From: Leucobacter luti
Lineage (GTDB): Bacteria > Actinomycetota > Actinomycetes > Actinomycetales > Microbacteriaceae
Assembly (NCBI RefSeq): GCF_019464495.1
Contig: NZ_CP080492.1
Location: 310,001 to 374,000, forward strand
Length of the DNA: 64,000 nt
Direction: 5' to 3'
Below, piece by piece: positions 54,054 through 64,000 of this stretch. How positions within the stretch are numbered: position 1 is the stretch's first letter; each line of letters opens with the position of its first letter. Under the pieces are notes generated by a model that ran no database searches, was not told the DNA's origin, and saw only the letters and a program-made list of their open reading frames with translations. Both the position numbers and the translations under genes were made by a program.

Positions 54054-56116
54054 TCCAGGAATCTGGCGGCACAGGAGAAGCTGCGCCAGGAGACGTGGGA
54101 GCCACCACGGTGAGCTCGGCAGTCTCCGGAGCGTTGCCTGATTCTCGCGCTGTGTTCCGTCCGGCCCAGGGTGAGATTCCCACAGCGCCAGGCGTGTACC
54201 GCTTTAGCGACAAGTACGGCCGGGTGCTGTACATCGGCAAGGCGAAGAATTTGCGCGCGCGGCTCGCCAACTATTTCCAGCCGATGCACTCGCTGATGCC
54301 GCGGACCCGCCGCATGGTGACGCTCGCGGCCAAGCTCGACTGGACCGTTGTCGCGACCGACACCGAATCGCTTGTGCTGGAGCATACGTGGATCACGGAG
54401 TTTAAGCCCCCCTTCAACGTCCAGTTCAAAGACGACAAGACCTACCCCTATCTCGCAGTTACCTTGCGGGAAGAGTCGCCACGACTCATCATTACGCGGA
54501 ACGAGAAGATTCGCGGTGCCCGCTATTTCGGCCCGTATCCGAAAGTGTGGGCGCTGCGCGAGACCACGTCGCTGCTGCAGCAGGCGTTCCCTATTCGCAC
54601 CTGCAATGACGCCGACTATAAGCGCGCAATGTCGAGTGGGAAGCCCTGTCTTGCAGGCCAAATCGGACGCTGCCACGGCCCCTGCTCCCAGCTCATTTCG
54701 ATCGAGGATCACCGCACGCGGGCTGAAGAACTCGTCGCGTTTCTTGCCGGGGGAGATTCCAGTCAATTGCGCACACTGCAGCGCGAGATGCGAGACGCCG
54801 CCGCAGAGCAGCGCTACGAGGACGCGGCGCGGTTGCGAGATCAGGTGCAAGCTGTCGAGCATGTCTTGGAGAAGAACGCGGTGGTGCTCGGCCACGACGT
54901 CAACCTTGACGTGTTCGGGCTCCGGGCCGATGAGCTTGCGGCCGCCGCACACCAGTTCATCATCCGCGGAGGCAGGATTCGCGGCGAGCGAAGCTGGATC
55001 GTTGACGTCGAACTCGATGATTCGCCAGGCACGCTGTTGGAGCAGGTGATCCAGTCCGCGTATGAGGGAGACCGAGAGCCACCGCCCGAAATCCTTGTTC
55101 CGCTCCTGCCTGAGGGGGATCACGCGCTCGAAGAAGCCCTCAGCGCACGCCGGCCCCGGCGCGGTCGCGTCCGGGTGCGCGTGCCCGAACGGGGCGACAA
55201 AGCGCAGCTCATGGAGCGCGCTGTGCTCAACGCCGGCGAGCACTTGATCAGGTACAAGATGAAGCGCGCGGCGGATCTCACAGCGCGCACCGACGCGCTC
55301 GCGGAACTCCAGCGTGCGCTCGATATGACTGAGGCCCCACTGCGGATTGAGTGCATCGACGTCTCGCACCTGCAGGGCACCGGCGTGGTGGCATCACTCG
55401 TGGTGTTCGAAGATGGGCTCCCCGCGAAGGGTGCCTATCGCAAGTACCGCATTGAGGAAACGACCGACGATACGGATTCTATTTTCCAGGTCGTCTCGCG
55501 CCGCGCAGCCCAGCTCAATCTTGCGAAAGAGACTGGGGAACAGCCCAGTGGCATCTATCGTGACCGGCCACAGCTGTTGATCGTCGACGGCGGCGAGCCA
55601 CAGGTCAAGGCAGCAGCACGCGCCCTCGCGGCGGCCGGAATCACAGACATCGCCCTGTGCGGTGTTGCCAAACGACTCGAGGAACTCTGGCTGCCAGGCG
55701 ATCCGTTCCCCGTTATCTTGCCGCGCACCAGCGAGGCGCTGTTTCTCGTGCAGCGCGTCCGTGACGAAGCCCACCGCTTCGCCATCACGTTCCAGCGCCA
55801 GCGGAGAAGCACCTCAATTGCCAGCAGACTCTCCGAGGTGCCTGGCTTGGGGCCGAAGCGCGTACAGGGGTTGCTCCGGCATTTCGGATCCGTGACGCGA
55901 CTCCGCTCAGCCTCGGTTGCGGAGCTCTCCGCGGCTCCCGGGATGGGGCCCAAACTCGCTGAACAGGTCCTCGCACACCTCGGTGCGCCTGAGCAGGGGG
56001 AGACGGTGCCAGATCCCGGCTCTGACCCAGAGATTCCCGATCTGCCCGGCGACGCGCCTGACGCTAAGCTGGACACAGCGGCCGATGCGGCGCAAGGCGA
56101 GGAGGATGGCCAATGA
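54050..56116 (+). CDS. uvrC: Excinuclease ABC subunit C
   Basis: UvrC makes the two incisions. The GIY-YIG domain ([21 protein letters not shown]), UVR motif ([15 protein letters not shown]), the RNase H-like 3' nuclease ([30 protein letters not shown]) and a helix-hairpin-helix end ([15 protein letters not shown]) are all present. TTG overlapping the uvrA stop gives a ~35-residue extension; GTG near 54110 after GGGAG is an alternative. The Asp/Pro-rich C-terminal tail is unusual but low complexity. Confidence 0.96.
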   Translation: MIQESGGTGEAAPGDVGATTVSSAVSGALPDSRAVFRPAQGEIPTAPGVYRFSDKYGRVLYIGKAKNLRARLANYFQPMHSLMPRTRRMVTLAAKLDWTVVATDTESLVLEHTWITEFKPPFNVQFKDDKTYPYLAVTLREESPRLIITRNEKIRGARYFGPYPKVWALRETTSLLQQAFPIRTCNDADYKRAMSSGKPCLAGQIGRCHGPCSQLISIEDHRTRAEELVAFLAGGDSSQLRTLQREMRDAAAEQRYEDAARLRDQVQAVEHVLEKNAVVLGHDVNLDVFGLRADELAAAAHQFIIRGGRIRGERSWIVDVELDDSPGTLLEQVIQSAYEGDREPPPEILVPLLPEGDHALEEALSARRPRRGRVRVRVPERGDKAQLMERAVLNAGEHLIRYKMKRAADLTARTDALAELQRALDMTEAPLRIECIDVSHLQGTGVVASLVVFEDGLPAKGAYRKYRIEETTDDTDSIFQVVSRRAAQLNLAKETGEQPSGIYRDRPQLLIVDGGEPQVKAAARALAAAGITDIALCGVAKRLEELWLPGDPFPVILPRTSEALFLVQRVRDEAHRFAITFQRQRRSTSIASRLSEVPGLGPKRVQGLLRHFGSVTRLRSASVAELSAAPGMGPKLAEQVLAHLGAPEQGETVPDPGSDPEIPDLPGDAPDAKLDTAADAAQGEEDGQ

Positions 56117-56991
56117 ACGAAGTGGTGTCCACACAGGAGATCCTCATCGTGACGGGGATGTCGGGGGCCGGTCGCAGTACCGTCGCCAACACTCTCGAGG
56201 ATTTGGGGTGGTACGTCGTTGATAATCTGCCACTGTCGATGTTGAAGACGCTCGCAGATATGGCAGACCGTTCAGGGGGCGCGCTCCCGAAAATCGCAGC
56301 CGTGGTCGATGTGCGCGGTCGCGACCTGTTCGCGGATATCCAGCACACGGTGACCGAGCTGCGTGAAAGTGCCACCGTTCGCGTCGTGTTTCTCGACGCC
56401 ACCGATGAGATTCTCGTGCGCCGCTACGAATCGGTGCGCCGTCCGCATCCATTCCAGGCTGAGGCTGGCAGCCTCCTCGAGGGCATCCGGCTTGAGCGGG
56501 ACCGGCTCCAAGAGTTGCGTGCGTCAAGCGATGTCGTGATCGACACGTCACGCTACAACGTCCACAATCTCTCCACTGCCACACGTGAGCTCTTCTCGGA
56601 CGACAACACGCCCGGGCTGCAGTTGTCAGTCCTGAGCTTCGGCTTTAAGTACGGTGCTCCGACGGACGTGGATCTTATGGTCGACATGCGTTTCCTTCCC
56701 AACCCCTTCTGGGAGCCAGAACTCCGCGCCCTGACCGGAGTTGACACTGAAGTCAAGGATTATGTGTTGAGCCGCGAAGGTGCGGCCGAATTCCTCGATC
56801 ACTATGTCGCAGCCCTGACGCCAGTGCTCGCCGGCTTCCAGCGTGAGAATAAACGACACGCCTCACTCGCGGTAGGATGCACAGGCGGCAAACATCGTTC
56901 TGTCGCCACCGCACGCGAGCTCGCTGATCGACTCGCTGGCCTTCCTGGCGTAAGTGTGAGTCTGCGCCACCGCGACCTCGGTCGCGAGTAA
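56113..56991 (+). CDS. rapZ: RNase adapter/nucleotide-binding protein RapZ (YvcJ)
   Basis: The 292-residue protein has an N-terminal P-loop (GMSGAGRST, residues 15-23) and the family C-terminal block GCTGGKHRSVATA. RapZ senses UDP-GlcNAc precursors in E. coli; the role in actinobacteria is less clear. ATG overlaps the uvrC stop. The uvrC-rapZ-whiA order is typical of Gram-positives. Confidence 0.96.
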   Translation: MNEVVSTQEILIVTGMSGAGRSTVANTLEDLGWYVVDNLPLSMLKTLADMADRSGGALPKIAAVVDVRGRDLFADIQHTVTELRESATVRVVFLDATDEILVRRYESVRRPHPFQAEAGSLLEGIRLERDRLQELRASSDVVIDTSRYNVHNLSTATRELFSDDNTPGLQLSVLSFGFKYGAPTDVDLMVDMRFLPNPFWEPELRALTGVDTEVKDYVLSREGAAEFLDHYVAALTPVLAGFQRENKRHASLAVGCTGGKHRSVATARELADRLAGLPGVSVSLRHRDLGRE

Positions 56992-57052
56992 TCTGCAGCG
57001 CTGCCAAGCCGCTTCGTCGTTTTTTATTCCTGATATCTGAGAGGACCCATTC

Positions 57053-58033
57053 GTGCTGTCGACCCTTGAGGTGAAGAGTGAGCTCGTACGTTTCCCGGTG
57101 CAGCGCACCGGAGAGCGTATTGCTGAGGTCGCGACGATCCTCCGCTTGGCCGGCGGGCTGCACACCATCTCCGGGCGCATTGCGCTCGAAGCTGAGCTGC
57201 ACACCCCGCAAATTGTGCAGCGCGTCCGCAAAGATCTTGCCGAACTCTACGGTGTCCGATCCGAAGCGAAGCAGCTCCCGCCCTCCAGCACGCGCCCAGG
57301 CGCGCCCCAGTTCCTTGTCCGCGTGATCGATGGTGAAACCCTCGCTCGGCAACTCGGACTGCTTGATCCTCGTCGTCGCCAGATTCGTGGCCTCCCGAAC
57401 CGTCTCACCACAGGCGCGCAGCCGGAGCTCGCGGCCGTGTGGCGCGGTGCGTTCTTGGCCCGCGGAGGGCTCACAGCCCCCGGCCGCTCCGCCAGCCTCG
57501 AGATCGTCTGCCCGAGCAACGAGGTCGCTATGGCACTCGTCGGAGCAGCGAGCCGGATTGGCGTCGACGCGAAGAGCCGTGAGATTCGGGGCCAGAACAA
57601 AGTCCTGATCCGTGATGGTGAAGCCATCGGCGAGATGCTGGGTGCCATGGGTGCCGAGCAGGCGCGCACCAGTTGGGATGAGCTTCGCCGCGCACGTGAG
57701 ACCCGCGCTACGGCAAACCGCCTCGTCAACTTCGATGACGCGAATTTGCGCCGTTCAGCGCAGGCCTCTGTGGCTGCGTGCGCTCGCGTGGAACGCGCAC
57801 TTGAGATCCTCGGCGACGACATCCCGGAGCACCTCAAGTATGCGGGCGAGCTTCGCCTTGCTCACCGTGAAGCCAGTCTTGATGATCTGGGGGCGCGTGC
57901 TGAGCCGGTGCTCACCAAGGACGCGATTGCCGGACGTATTCGGCGCCTCCTTGCCATGGCGGATAAGGAAGCCACCACCCGCGGGATTCCGGGTACCGAG
58001 GCGAGTCTGCCGGAGGAGCTCGACCGCATGTAG
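57053..58033 (+). CDS. whiA: Sporulation/cell-division regulator WhiA
   Basis: WhiA has a degenerate homing-endonuclease (LAGLIDADG-like) fold and a C-terminal HTH; in Streptomyces it acts with WhiB on division genes. Visible blocks are LRLAGGLHTISGRIALE, RGAFLARGGLTAPG, ANRLVNFDDANLRRS and the HTH KDAIAGRIRRLLAMA. 326 residues, GTG start with GAGAGGA upstream. In this non-sporulating-type genome it probably controls division. Confidence 0.95.
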   Translation: MLSTLEVKSELVRFPVQRTGERIAEVATILRLAGGLHTISGRIALEAELHTPQIVQRVRKDLAELYGVRSEAKQLPPSSTRPGAPQFLVRVIDGETLARQLGLLDPRRRQIRGLPNRLTTGAQPELAAVWRGAFLARGGLTAPGRSASLEIVCPSNEVAMALVGAASRIGVDAKSREIRGQNKVLIRDGEAIGEMLGAMGAEQARTSWDELRRARETRATANRLVNFDDANLRRSAQASVAACARVERALEILGDDIPEHLKYAGELRLAHREASLDDLGARAEPVLTKDAIAGRIRRLLAMADKEATTRGIPGTEASLPEELDRM

Positions 58034-58042
58034 CGCGCTGGA

Positions 58043-58071
58043 CTGGGGGCTGGGCAATGCTCAGCACCCAG
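58043..58071 (+). terminator. Hairpin after whiA
   Basis: CTGGGGGCTGGGC pairs with GCTCAGCACCCAG (12 of 13 including a wobble) around a 3-nt loop, no T-run. Confidence 0.45.
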
Positions 58072-58196
58072 TTCGTAAATCGAGCCCCGCGTGCATTCGG
58101 CCTTCGTGCGACCCGCGCCTCGGGGTGGGGAGCTGCTGCGCGCGACGCAAATTATGCGCCCAGCGGATTCGCTCGCGCCGTCAAGCGGCGCGTCGC

Positions 58197-58202
58197 TAGA
58201 CT
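58197..58202 (+). promoter_or_regulatory. -10 box (TAGACT) of sodA
   Basis: TAGACT is 39 nt before the ATG; GGAG precedes the start codon. Confidence 0.45.
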
Positions 58203-58241
58203 GAGATTGACCACTGATGATCGTAGAGATTGGAGCGCCTC

Positions 58242-58859
58242 ATGGCCGCCTATTCACTTCCTGAACTTCCGTACGATTACGCAGCTCTCGAGCCGCACAT
58301 CAGCGGCAAGATCATGCAGCTGCACCATGACAAGCACCACCAGGCATATGTCACGGGCGCAAACACTGCGCTTGACCAGCTCGCAGAGGCGCGTGACTCC
58401 GAGAACCTTACTGCGGTGAACAAGCTCGAAAAGGATCTCGCATTCAACCTTGGCGGACACGTCAACCACACCATTTTCTGGAACAACTTGTCGCCCGAGG
58501 GCGGCGAGCGTCCCGAGGGCGAGCTCGCATCCGCGATCGATGAGTACTTCGGCAGCTTCGAGAAGTTCCAGGCGCACTTCACCGCAACAGCTCTTGGGGT
58601 CCAGGGCTCCGGCTGGGCTGTTCTTGCGTGGGATTCACTCGGTCAGCGCCCCAACATCGTGCAGCTGTTCGATCAGCAGGGCAACCTTCCTGCCGGCACC
58701 ACACCGCTCCTCATGCTCGATGTGTGGGAGCACGCGTACTACCTCGACTATCTCAATGTGCGCGCGGACTACGTGAAGGCGTTCTGGAATATCGCGAACT
58801 GGCAGGATGTCGCGAAGCGCTTTGAGGCAGCTCGTACTCAGACGCCCGGCCTGATCTAG
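58242..58859 (+). CDS. sodA: Superoxide dismutase, Fe/Mn family
   Basis: The enzyme removes superoxide in the cytosol. Metal ligands are in [21 protein letters not shown] and [11 protein letters not shown]; the Gln in [10 protein letters not shown] favours manganese. ATG at 58242 ([13 protein letters not shown]) has GGAG upstream. 205 residues. It sits between whiA and pgk, where gap is often found. Confidence 0.96.
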   Translation: MAAYSLPELPYDYAALEPHISGKIMQLHHDKHHQAYVTGANTALDQLAEARDSENLTAVNKLEKDLAFNLGGHVNHTIFWNNLSPEGGERPEGELASAIDEYFGSFEKFQAHFTATALGVQGSGWAVLAWDSLGQRPNIVQLFDQQGNLPAGTTPLLMLDVWEHAYYLDYLNVRADYVKAFWNIANWQDVAKRFEAARTQTPGLI

Positions 58860-58886
58860 TTCACGACTGAGGAGCCCGCCGCACAC

Positions 58887-60089
58887 ATGCGCACCATCGA
58901 ATCCCTGGGGTCACTCTCAGACCGGACGATCATCGTTCGCTGCGACCTGAACGTTCCACTCGCCGACGGCGTGATCACCGATGACGGGCGCATCCGCGCT
59001 TCGCTCACCACCATCCGCGAACTCCGCGATGCTGGCGCGAAGGTCGTCCTCATCAGCCATCTGGGCCGCCCGAAGGGAGAGCCGGAGGCGCAGTTCTCGC
59101 TGCGTCCTGTGGCTACTCGCATGGCGGAACTGCTCGGCGCTCCCGTGCAGTTTGTTGGGGAGACCGTGGGGACTGAGGCGAGTGCGGCAGTCGCGGCCTT
59201 GAGCCCGGGGGATGTCGTCCTGCTCGAGAATCTCCGGTTCAACGCTGGAGAGACGAGCAAGGACGACGCTGAGCGTGGTGCGTTCGCGCAACAGCTTGCA
59301 ATGCTCGGAGACGCCCTCGTCTCCGACGGCTTTGGGGTCGTGCACCGCCGCCAGGCGAGCGTCACAGATCTCGCAGAGCTGTTGCCCAGTGCGGCGGGGC
59401 GCCTCGTCGCCGCTGAGCTTGAGGTGCTTCGGCGCCTCACGGACACCCCGGAGCGCCCATACACGGTCGTGCTCGGCGGGTCGAAGGTCTCCGACAAGCT
59501 CGGCGTCATTTCCCACCTCCTCGAGCGCGTCGACACGTTGCTCATCGGCGGCGGAATGCTCTTCACGTTTCTTGCAGCACAGGGCCACCGTGTTGGAGCG
59601 AGCCTCCTGGAGGCCGATCAGCTCGACACGGTGCGCGGGTACCTCGCAGAGGCTGAACGGCGCGGTGTGCGGATCGTGCTGCCCACCGATATCGTCGTGG
59701 CCGGTGGGTTTGCCGCTGATGCCCCGCACGAGATTGTGCCTGCCGAAGCGATCGAGTCAGCACGCTTCGGCGCAAGCGGCCTCGGCCTCGACATCGGGCC
59801 GGACTCCGCCGCTGCGTTCGCCGCCGTGATCGCCGATTCGCAGACGGTCTTCTGGAACGGCCCCATGGGCGTGTTCGAAATGGAGGCGTTCGCTCACGGA
59901 ACCCGTGCAGTCGCTCAGGCACTGACGGAGACGTCCGGGTTCACCGTGGTTGGCGGGGGAGACTCCGCGGCCGCCGTCCGCGCACTCGGCTTCGATGACA
60001 CACAGTTTGGCCACATTTCAACGGGCGGCGGTGCGAGCCTTGAATTCCTTGAGGGCAAGGCCTTGCCCGGACTGGAGGTGCTCGCATGA
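58887..60089 (+). CDS. pgk: Phosphoglycerate kinase
   Basis: Pgk makes ATP from 1,3-bisphosphoglycerate. Family blocks [47 protein letters not shown] and the nucleotide loop GGGDSAAAV are all present, 400 residues. It starts 27 bp after sodA and its stop overlaps the tpiA ATG (ATGA), so the pair is translationally coupled. Confidence 0.97.
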   Translation: MRTIESLGSLSDRTIIVRCDLNVPLADGVITDDGRIRASLTTIRELRDAGAKVVLISHLGRPKGEPEAQFSLRPVATRMAELLGAPVQFVGETVGTEASAAVAALSPGDVVLLENLRFNAGETSKDDAERGAFAQQLAMLGDALVSDGFGVVHRRQASVTDLAELLPSAAGRLVAAELEVLRRLTDTPERPYTVVLGGSKVSDKLGVISHLLERVDTLLIGGGMLFTFLAAQGHRVGASLLEADQLDTVRGYLAEAERRGVRIVLPTDIVVAGGFAADAPHEIVPAEAIESARFGASGLGLDIGPDSAAAFAAVIADSQTVFWNGPMGVFEMEAFAHGTRAVAQALTETSGFTVVGGGDSAAAVRALGFDDTQFGHISTGGGASLEFLEGKALPGLEVLA

Positions 60090-60922
60090 GCGATGCAAAC
60101 GATCCGACGACCCAACAGCGCGAGCCACTCCCGCTGACCACGCGCACACCGCTCATTGCGGGCAACTGGAAGATGAACCTGGATCACCTCCAGGCCATCG
60201 CGCTGGTACAGAAGCTCTCCTGGGCGCTCAAGGATGCACGCCACGATTACGGCGACACCGAAGTTGCGGTGTTCCCGCCCTTCACAGATCTTCGCTCAGT
60301 GCAGACCCTGCTCGCGGCTGACAAGCTGGCGCTCGTGCTCGGCGCCCAGGACCTGTCACCGCACGAGTCTGGCGCCTACACGGGGGACGTCTCAGGACAG
60401 ATGCTCGCGAAGCTCGACGTGACGTACGCGCTTGTCGGCCATTCGGAGCGCCGTCACGGCCACAGCGAATCCGACGAGTTGGTCGGGGCCAAAACTCTGG
60501 CCGCCCACCGTGCCGGCCTCGTCCCGATGATCTGTGTCGGTGAGACGGCCGAAGACCTCGCCGAGCACGGCGCAGCAGCGATTCCGCTCGCACAGCTTGC
60601 CGCCGCTATTGCCCAGCTGCCCCAGGGTGCGACGTTCGTCGTGGCCTACGAGCCCGTCTGGGCGATCGGAAGCGGTCAGGCTGCGACTCCTGAGCAGGCT
60701 GAGGACGTGGCTCGCGCGATCCGTGAGGCGCTGCGGGATCTCCGTGACGACGAGACTGCCGCTGCCACACGGATCCTCTACGGCGGGTCAGTAACCAGCC
60801 AGAACGTCGCAGCATTCCTGAAGCAGCCGAACGTTGACGGCGCACTTGTCGGTGGGGCCAGCCTCAAGACCGATGAGTTCAGCCGTATCGTGCAGTTTCG
60901 GAAGCACGTTACTGCGGCCTGA
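60086..60922 (+). CDS. tpiA: Triosephosphate isomerase
   Basis: TpiA interconverts DHAP and [15 protein letters not shown] (Lys), [10 protein letters not shown] (His) and [13 protein letters not shown] (Glu) are the active-site blocks; [11 protein letters not shown] binds phosphate. 278 residues with an N-terminal extension of about 20 residues before the barrel. Overlaps pgk by 4 bp. Confidence 0.97.
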   Translation: MSDANDPTTQQREPLPLTTRTPLIAGNWKMNLDHLQAIALVQKLSWALKDARHDYGDTEVAVFPPFTDLRSVQTLLAADKLALVLGAQDLSPHESGAYTGDVSGQMLAKLDVTYALVGHSERRHGHSESDELVGAKTLAAHRAGLVPMICVGETAEDLAEHGAAAIPLAQLAAAIAQLPQGATFVVAYEPVWAIGSGQAATPEQAEDVARAIREALRDLRDDETAAATRILYGGSVTSQNVAAFLKQPNVDGALVGGASLKTDEFSRIVQFRKHVTAA

Positions 60923-60955
60923 GCCTGCCGCAACCCTGTTTCGCTTTTGCGCCGC

Positions 60956-60961
60956 TATACT
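60956..60961 (+). promoter_or_regulatory. -10 box (TATACT) for secG-rbpA
   Basis: A near-consensus TATACT lies 45 nt before secG, so secG has its own promoter despite following tpiA closely. Confidence 0.5.
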
Positions 60962-61005
60962 GGACGCTGGCGCATCACGCCCTCAACCCCGGAAAGGTGA
61001 TCTGC

Positions 61006-61254
61006 GTGCTTATTCTCAAGATCGCTCTGGTCGTCATTCTCGTGATCACGAGTCTGCTGCTTACCCTGTTCATCCTCTTGCACAAGGGACGTGGCGGTGG
61101 TCTCTCCGACATGTTCGGCGGCGGTGTCACGTCGAGCCTCGGCTCGTCAGGCGTGGCAGAGCGTAACCTCAATCGCATCACCGTGGTTGTGTCGATTGTG
61201 TGGGGCGTCTCGATCGTCGGCCTGGGCCTCATCGCCCGGTTCTCGGTCGTCTAA
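61006..61254 (+). CDS. secG: Preprotein translocase subunit SecG
   Basis: The 82-residue SecYEG accessory subunit has two transmembrane helices separated by the conserved polar loop LLHKGRGGGLSDMFGGG. GGAAAGG precedes GTG at 61006; an in-frame GTG three codons earlier overlaps that site and is less likely. The tpiA-secG order is classic. Confidence 0.95.
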   Translation: MLILKIALVVILVITSLLLTLFILLHKGRGGGLSDMFGGGVTSSLGSSGVAERNLNRITVVVSIVWGVSIVGLGLIARFSVV

Positions 61255-61292
61255 GCACTCCGCACTCGTCAACTGCTTTAGAAAGGTAATCC

Positions 61293-61658
61293 GTGGCAGG
61301 CAGTAACGCCATTCGGGGCGCCCGTGTTGGATCCGGCCCCATGGGGGAGAAGGATCACGGCGCTCGCGCAGACCGCACCCAGATTTCGTACTGGGACGCT
61401 CATGGCAATGAGACCATCCGCTACTTCGCGGCTGACGTTGCCGAAGATGAGATCCCTGAGCAGATCGATTCACCGACTTCCGGCCTTCCGGCCGGACGGG
61501 ACAAGGAGAACCCGCCCCTGCTCCCGAAGAATGAGCCCTACAAGACGCACCTCGCGTATGTGAAGGAGCGACGCACCCCCGAGGAAGCCGACGAGCTCCT
61601 CGAGGCAGCGCTGCAGAAGCTGCGGAAGCGTCGCGGCACTGCGCGCGCATCCGCGTAG
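61293..61658 (+). CDS. rbpA: RNA polymerase-binding protein RbpA
   Basis: RbpA binds the primary sigma factor and RNA polymerase and stabilises open complexes in actinobacteria. MAGSNAIRGARVGSGPMGE, ISYWDAHGNE, and the sigma-interacting C-terminal THLAYVKERRTPEEADELL are present. The 121-residue protein has no cysteine, so the zinc site of Streptomyces RbpA is absent. GTG start after AGAAAGG. A terminator follows. Confidence 0.94.
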   Translation: MAGSNAIRGARVGSGPMGEKDHGARADRTQISYWDAHGNETIRYFAADVAEDEIPEQIDSPTSGLPAGRDKENPPLLPKNEPYKTHLAYVKERRTPEEADELLEAALQKLRKRRGTARASA

Positions 61659-61674
61659 CCTTCGCAAGGAAATC

Positions 61675-61714
61675 CGCCCCTGGCCCCGACACTCAGTCGG
61701 TCCAGGGGCGTTTT
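61675..61714 (+). terminator. Terminator after rbpA
   Basis: CCGCCCCTGG and CCAGGGGCG, with inner CCGAC/GTCGG, form a long stem followed by TTTT. Confidence 0.85.
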
Positions 61715-61778
61715 GCTTGCGCTATCGCACTGACAGCCTGCGTCAGGAATGGTCCCAACGAATCCGGGAACTCCCGCG

Positions 61779-63410
61779 TCAGGAGGGTGAGATCGAGCGG
61801 GCGGCCGCTGTCAGTGCGGCAATCAGCACACCAGGGGCGCCGGTCCTGAGCGCAAAAACCGGCCGACCGCGGGAGGTCAGCACATCCCGGTCGCCGCGCG
61901 ACTGAGCCGCAATGAGAGTGCCGAAGCCAGACTCCGAGCCAGGAATCTCAAGCTTGGGAGCTGAAGAGTCGCAGAGTTGCAAGAACGCCCCCAGCGCCGG
62001 CCCGCCCTTGTGGAGCTGGCCCACGGAGTGCAGGTAGCGCGGCCCCCACCCGAGGGCGACCGGGACCCCAAGCGCTCGCGCAAGCGCATCGCGGAACACT
62101 TCGAGCTCTGCAGCGTATGGACCGCTCGGATCCAAGTAGGCCTGGATCGCGAGGTACCCGTTGCGTGGGACCACGTCGCGGAGCGAGGTCATCAGCTCAA
62201 CGGTGGTCTCAGGCGCCACCCCCGAGGGAGCAGCGAGAAGCTGGGCAGGTGCGTCATACAGGATCGGAGCACCGGTCTCTGACACCGGCTCGGAGTCTTG
62301 TGAGAGCACGGCCCGCGCGGCAATCTTGGCGGATTCAACGTCTGGTTGATCAAAGGGGTCAATTCCGAGGAGATGACCCAGGACAGCCGTAGCCGTCTCC
62401 CACAGGAGGAACTGTGCGCCAAGCGCGCCGCTCACCGTGAGTTCGCTCGGCCCGGGTGCAGCGGCAACAGCCGCGCTGGTTCCCAGCCGAACCCGCATGA
62501 GGTTCGCGGGGTGCGCCACAAACTCGGGGGCCGAGTCTTGCAGCGCGATGGGGAGCACACCATGGCCAGCTTTGCCGGTCGATTCCGCGACAAGCTGCTC
62601 GATCCAGGATCCCAGTCCCCAATCGGTTCCCGGCGCCTCCGCAATACCAAGCACGTAGCGGTCGGGCAGCCCCGCAGCGATCACCGCTGCGAGACGCAGC
62701 GCAGGATTGTCCGCCGTGTCCGACGCCAACAGGGTGCGGACCCCACAGGCGTCCGCGAGGAGCTCGCGCACATCGGCGCCGGCGAGCGCAGTCGGGACCA
62801 GACCAAATGCAGTCAGCGCAGAAAACCGTCCCCCAACGTCGGGATCGGCAAAGCAGACACGCTGCCCAGCAGACCTGGCATCTGCTTCGAGCTGCGATCC
62901 GGGATCCGTCACGACGATGATTCGAGCCGCAGGATCAATGCCAGCCGCCGTAAACGCCGCAGCAAATGCCGCACGGTGGCTCAGCGTCTCGATCGTGCTG
63001 CCAGACTTCGAACTGACGACCACCAGTGTGCGTGAGAGATCTCCGCTCAGAGCGGCTGTCAGAAAGCTCGGGTGGGTCGAATCAATCACGGTGAGTGGGA
63101 CATTTGCCCAGCGGGCAATGACCTCTGGTGCGAGGCTCGATCCGCCCATCCCGCACAGCATGACCCGGTCGACACCCGCCGCGTGCAGTTCCGCGCGAAT
63201 GTGTTCGGCGCCCACAATCGCGGTCAGTGCGTTGGCCTCGAAATCCGTCCACCCCAGCCGCTCTTCAACGTTGGCGTCGGGCCCCCACAGGGTCGCATCG
63301 CGAGCGAAGAGTCGGCTCGCAACCCGAGTGTCGACAAGACGAGCCATGATGGCGTCGACCTGTGCGGTATCCGGGCCTGAATCGGCGCCGAAGCTGAGGG
63401 TGATCGACAC
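61779..63410 (-). CDS. pgi: Glucose-6-phosphate isomerase
   Basis: This SIS-domain enzyme interconverts glucose-6-P and fructose-6-P. Phosphate-binding SIS blocks are GMGGSSLAPEV and SSKSGSTIETL, and GTDWGLGSWIEQLVAESTGK (Glu) and QLHKGGP (Lys-type) fit the active site. The 543-residue form is the one common in actinobacteria next to transaldolase. GTG start overlaps the tal stop by one base; minus-strand pentose-phosphate operon. Confidence 0.94.
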   Translation of the reverse strand: MSITLSFGADSGPDTAQVDAIMARLVDTRVASRLFARDATLWGPDANVEERLGWTDFEANALTAIVGAEHIRAELHAAGVDRVMLCGMGGSSLAPEVIARWANVPLTVIDSTHPSFLTAALSGDLSRTLVVVSSKSGSTIETLSHRAAFAAAFTAAGIDPAARIIVVTDPGSQLEADARSAGQRVCFADPDVGGRFSALTAFGLVPTALAGADVRELLADACGVRTLLASDTADNPALRLAAVIAAGLPDRYVLGIAEAPGTDWGLGSWIEQLVAESTGKAGHGVLPIALQDSAPEFVAHPANLMRVRLGTSAAVAAAPGPSELTVSGALGAQFLLWETATAVLGHLLGIDPFDQPDVESAKIAARAVLSQDSEPVSETGAPILYDAPAQLLAAPSGVAPETTVELMTSLRDVVPRNGYLAIQAYLDPSGPYAAELEVFRDALARALGVPVALGWGPRYLHSVGQLHKGGPALGAFLQLCDSSAPKLEIPGSESGFGTLIAAQSRGDRDVLTSRGRPVFALRTGAPGVLIAALTAAARSISPS

Positions 63411-64000
63411 TACGCGCGCGCTCCCTCGAGGGCCTGCGCAACGGTCTCACAGAGCTCGGCCCAGGACGCGTCGAACTTCTCGAGGCCTTCACGCTCCAGC
63501 TGTGTCGTCACCTCGACATAGTCGATGCCCTGGCCGTCGATCTGGTTGAGGACCTGATTCGACTCGAGGAACTCCGACGAAATCGTATCGCCGCGAACCA
63601 CGCCGTGATCGGCAAACGCGCGCAGCGTGGCCTCGGGCATTGTGTTCACCACGTCTGCAGCGATCAGCTCGGAGACGTACAGCGTGTCGGGAAGCGCCGG
63701 GTTCTTCACACCCGTCGAGGCCCAGAGCGGACGCTGCGGGTTCGCGCCCAATTCGCGCAGATGGCGAGCCCGCTCGCTTCCGAACGCCTGCGTGTAGACC
63801 TCGTAGGCGAGACGAGCGTTCGCGACGCCTGCCTGGCCGGTGAGTGCCGCAGCTTCTGGAGTACCGACCGCGGTGAGGCGCGCATCAATTTCAGTATCAA
63901 CGCGAGAAACGAAGAACGAGGCAACCGAGTGGATTTGAGAAATATCGATCCCGGCGGCGCGTGCCTGCTCGAGCCCAGTCAAATATGCATTGATGACCTG
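63410..64000 (-). CDS. tal: Transaldolase, C-terminal part (cut by the window end)
   Basis: Transaldolase moves dihydroxyacetone units in the pentose phosphate pathway. The frame runs off the right edge (visible start ...[17 protein letters not shown]), so the N-terminus and Schiff-base Lys are outside. Visible blocks [40 protein letters not shown] are family-typical. pgi begins at its stop. Confidence 0.93.
   Translation of the reverse strand, partial: QVINAYLTGLEQARAAGIDISQIHSVASFFVSRVDTEIDARLTAVGTPEAAALTGQAGVANARLAYEVYTQAFGSERARHLRELGANPQRPLWASTGVKNPALPDTLYVSELIAADVVNTMPEATLRAFADHGVVRGDTISSEFLESNQVLNQIDGQGIDYVEVTTQLEREGLEKFDASWAELCETVAQALEGARA

Overview
The window is a high-GC actinobacterial chromosome segment, most like a member of Microbacteriaceae (Leucobacter-type; genus level is inference). 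Supporting signs are RbpA, WhiA beside RapZ and UvrC, paired ClpP1/ClpP2, a short-stem-I T-box in front of ileS, DUF4233 after folC, a DUF5302 protein, many GTG/TTG starts, and several promoters whose -10 box lies 6-7 nt from the start codon (leaderless pattern).

Layout. 1-3350 is an accessory patch of lower GC: the tail of a membrane protein, a frameshifted SRAP (YedK/HMCES) gene, an AT-rich secreted protein, small genes of unknown function and one gene broken in three places. It abuts a tRNA cluster (Val-GAC, Cys-GCA, Gly-GCC, minus strand). 3908-7135 holds a membrane-anchored HEXXH protein, tRNA-Val(CAC), a MocR-type regulator and a GNAT acetyltransferase. 7249-11231 runs thrS, HIT protein, yebC, ruvC. 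11268-19068 has a TRIC/UPF0126 channel, recO, uppS, dusB, dgt, dnaG and an ABC ATPase. 19148-20921 has tRNA-Asn, a gamma-carbonic-anhydrase-like protein, tRNA-Gly(TCC) followed by a ~165-bp tandem array, and tRNA-Pro. 20985-25341 is tig, clpP1, clpP2, clpX. 25342-33568 (mostly minus) carries a lipoprotein, a small disrupted gene, valS, a GyrI-like protein and a betaine-type ABC importer. 34000-41167 is T-box, ileS, folC, DUF4233 protein, corA (minus) and ndk. 41253-46641 is ilvD, an MmyB-like regulator, a YcaQ-type glycosylase, a DIP1984 protein and a DUF5302 protein. 46780-58033 carries uvrB, an AraC/VOC/siderophore-interacting group, then uvrA-uvrC-rapZ-whiA. 58242-64000 is sodA, pgk, tpiA, secG, rbpA, then pgi and a partial transaldolase on the minus strand.

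How genes work together. There is a strong DNA-repair theme (uvrABC, ruvC, recO, dgt, dnaG, a YcaQ-like glycosylase, the SRAP remnant); uvrA has a LexA-like site and an inverted repeat over its -35. Protein quality control (tig, clpP1P2, clpX) is contiguous, with a ClgR-like box before clpP1. Central carbon genes (pgk, tpiA, pgi, tal) flank secG and rbpA, but gap, often placed before pgk, is absent.

Most striking feature: downstream of tRNA-Gly(TCC) the last 23 nt of the tRNA, its terminator hairpin and about 105 bp of following sequence are tandemly repeated about four times. This closely resembles, in a different phylum and on a different tRNA, the E. coli tyrT/rtT repeat locus. Several reading frames are interrupted at short homopolymers, so either decaying genes or residual indel errors in the assembly must be considered.
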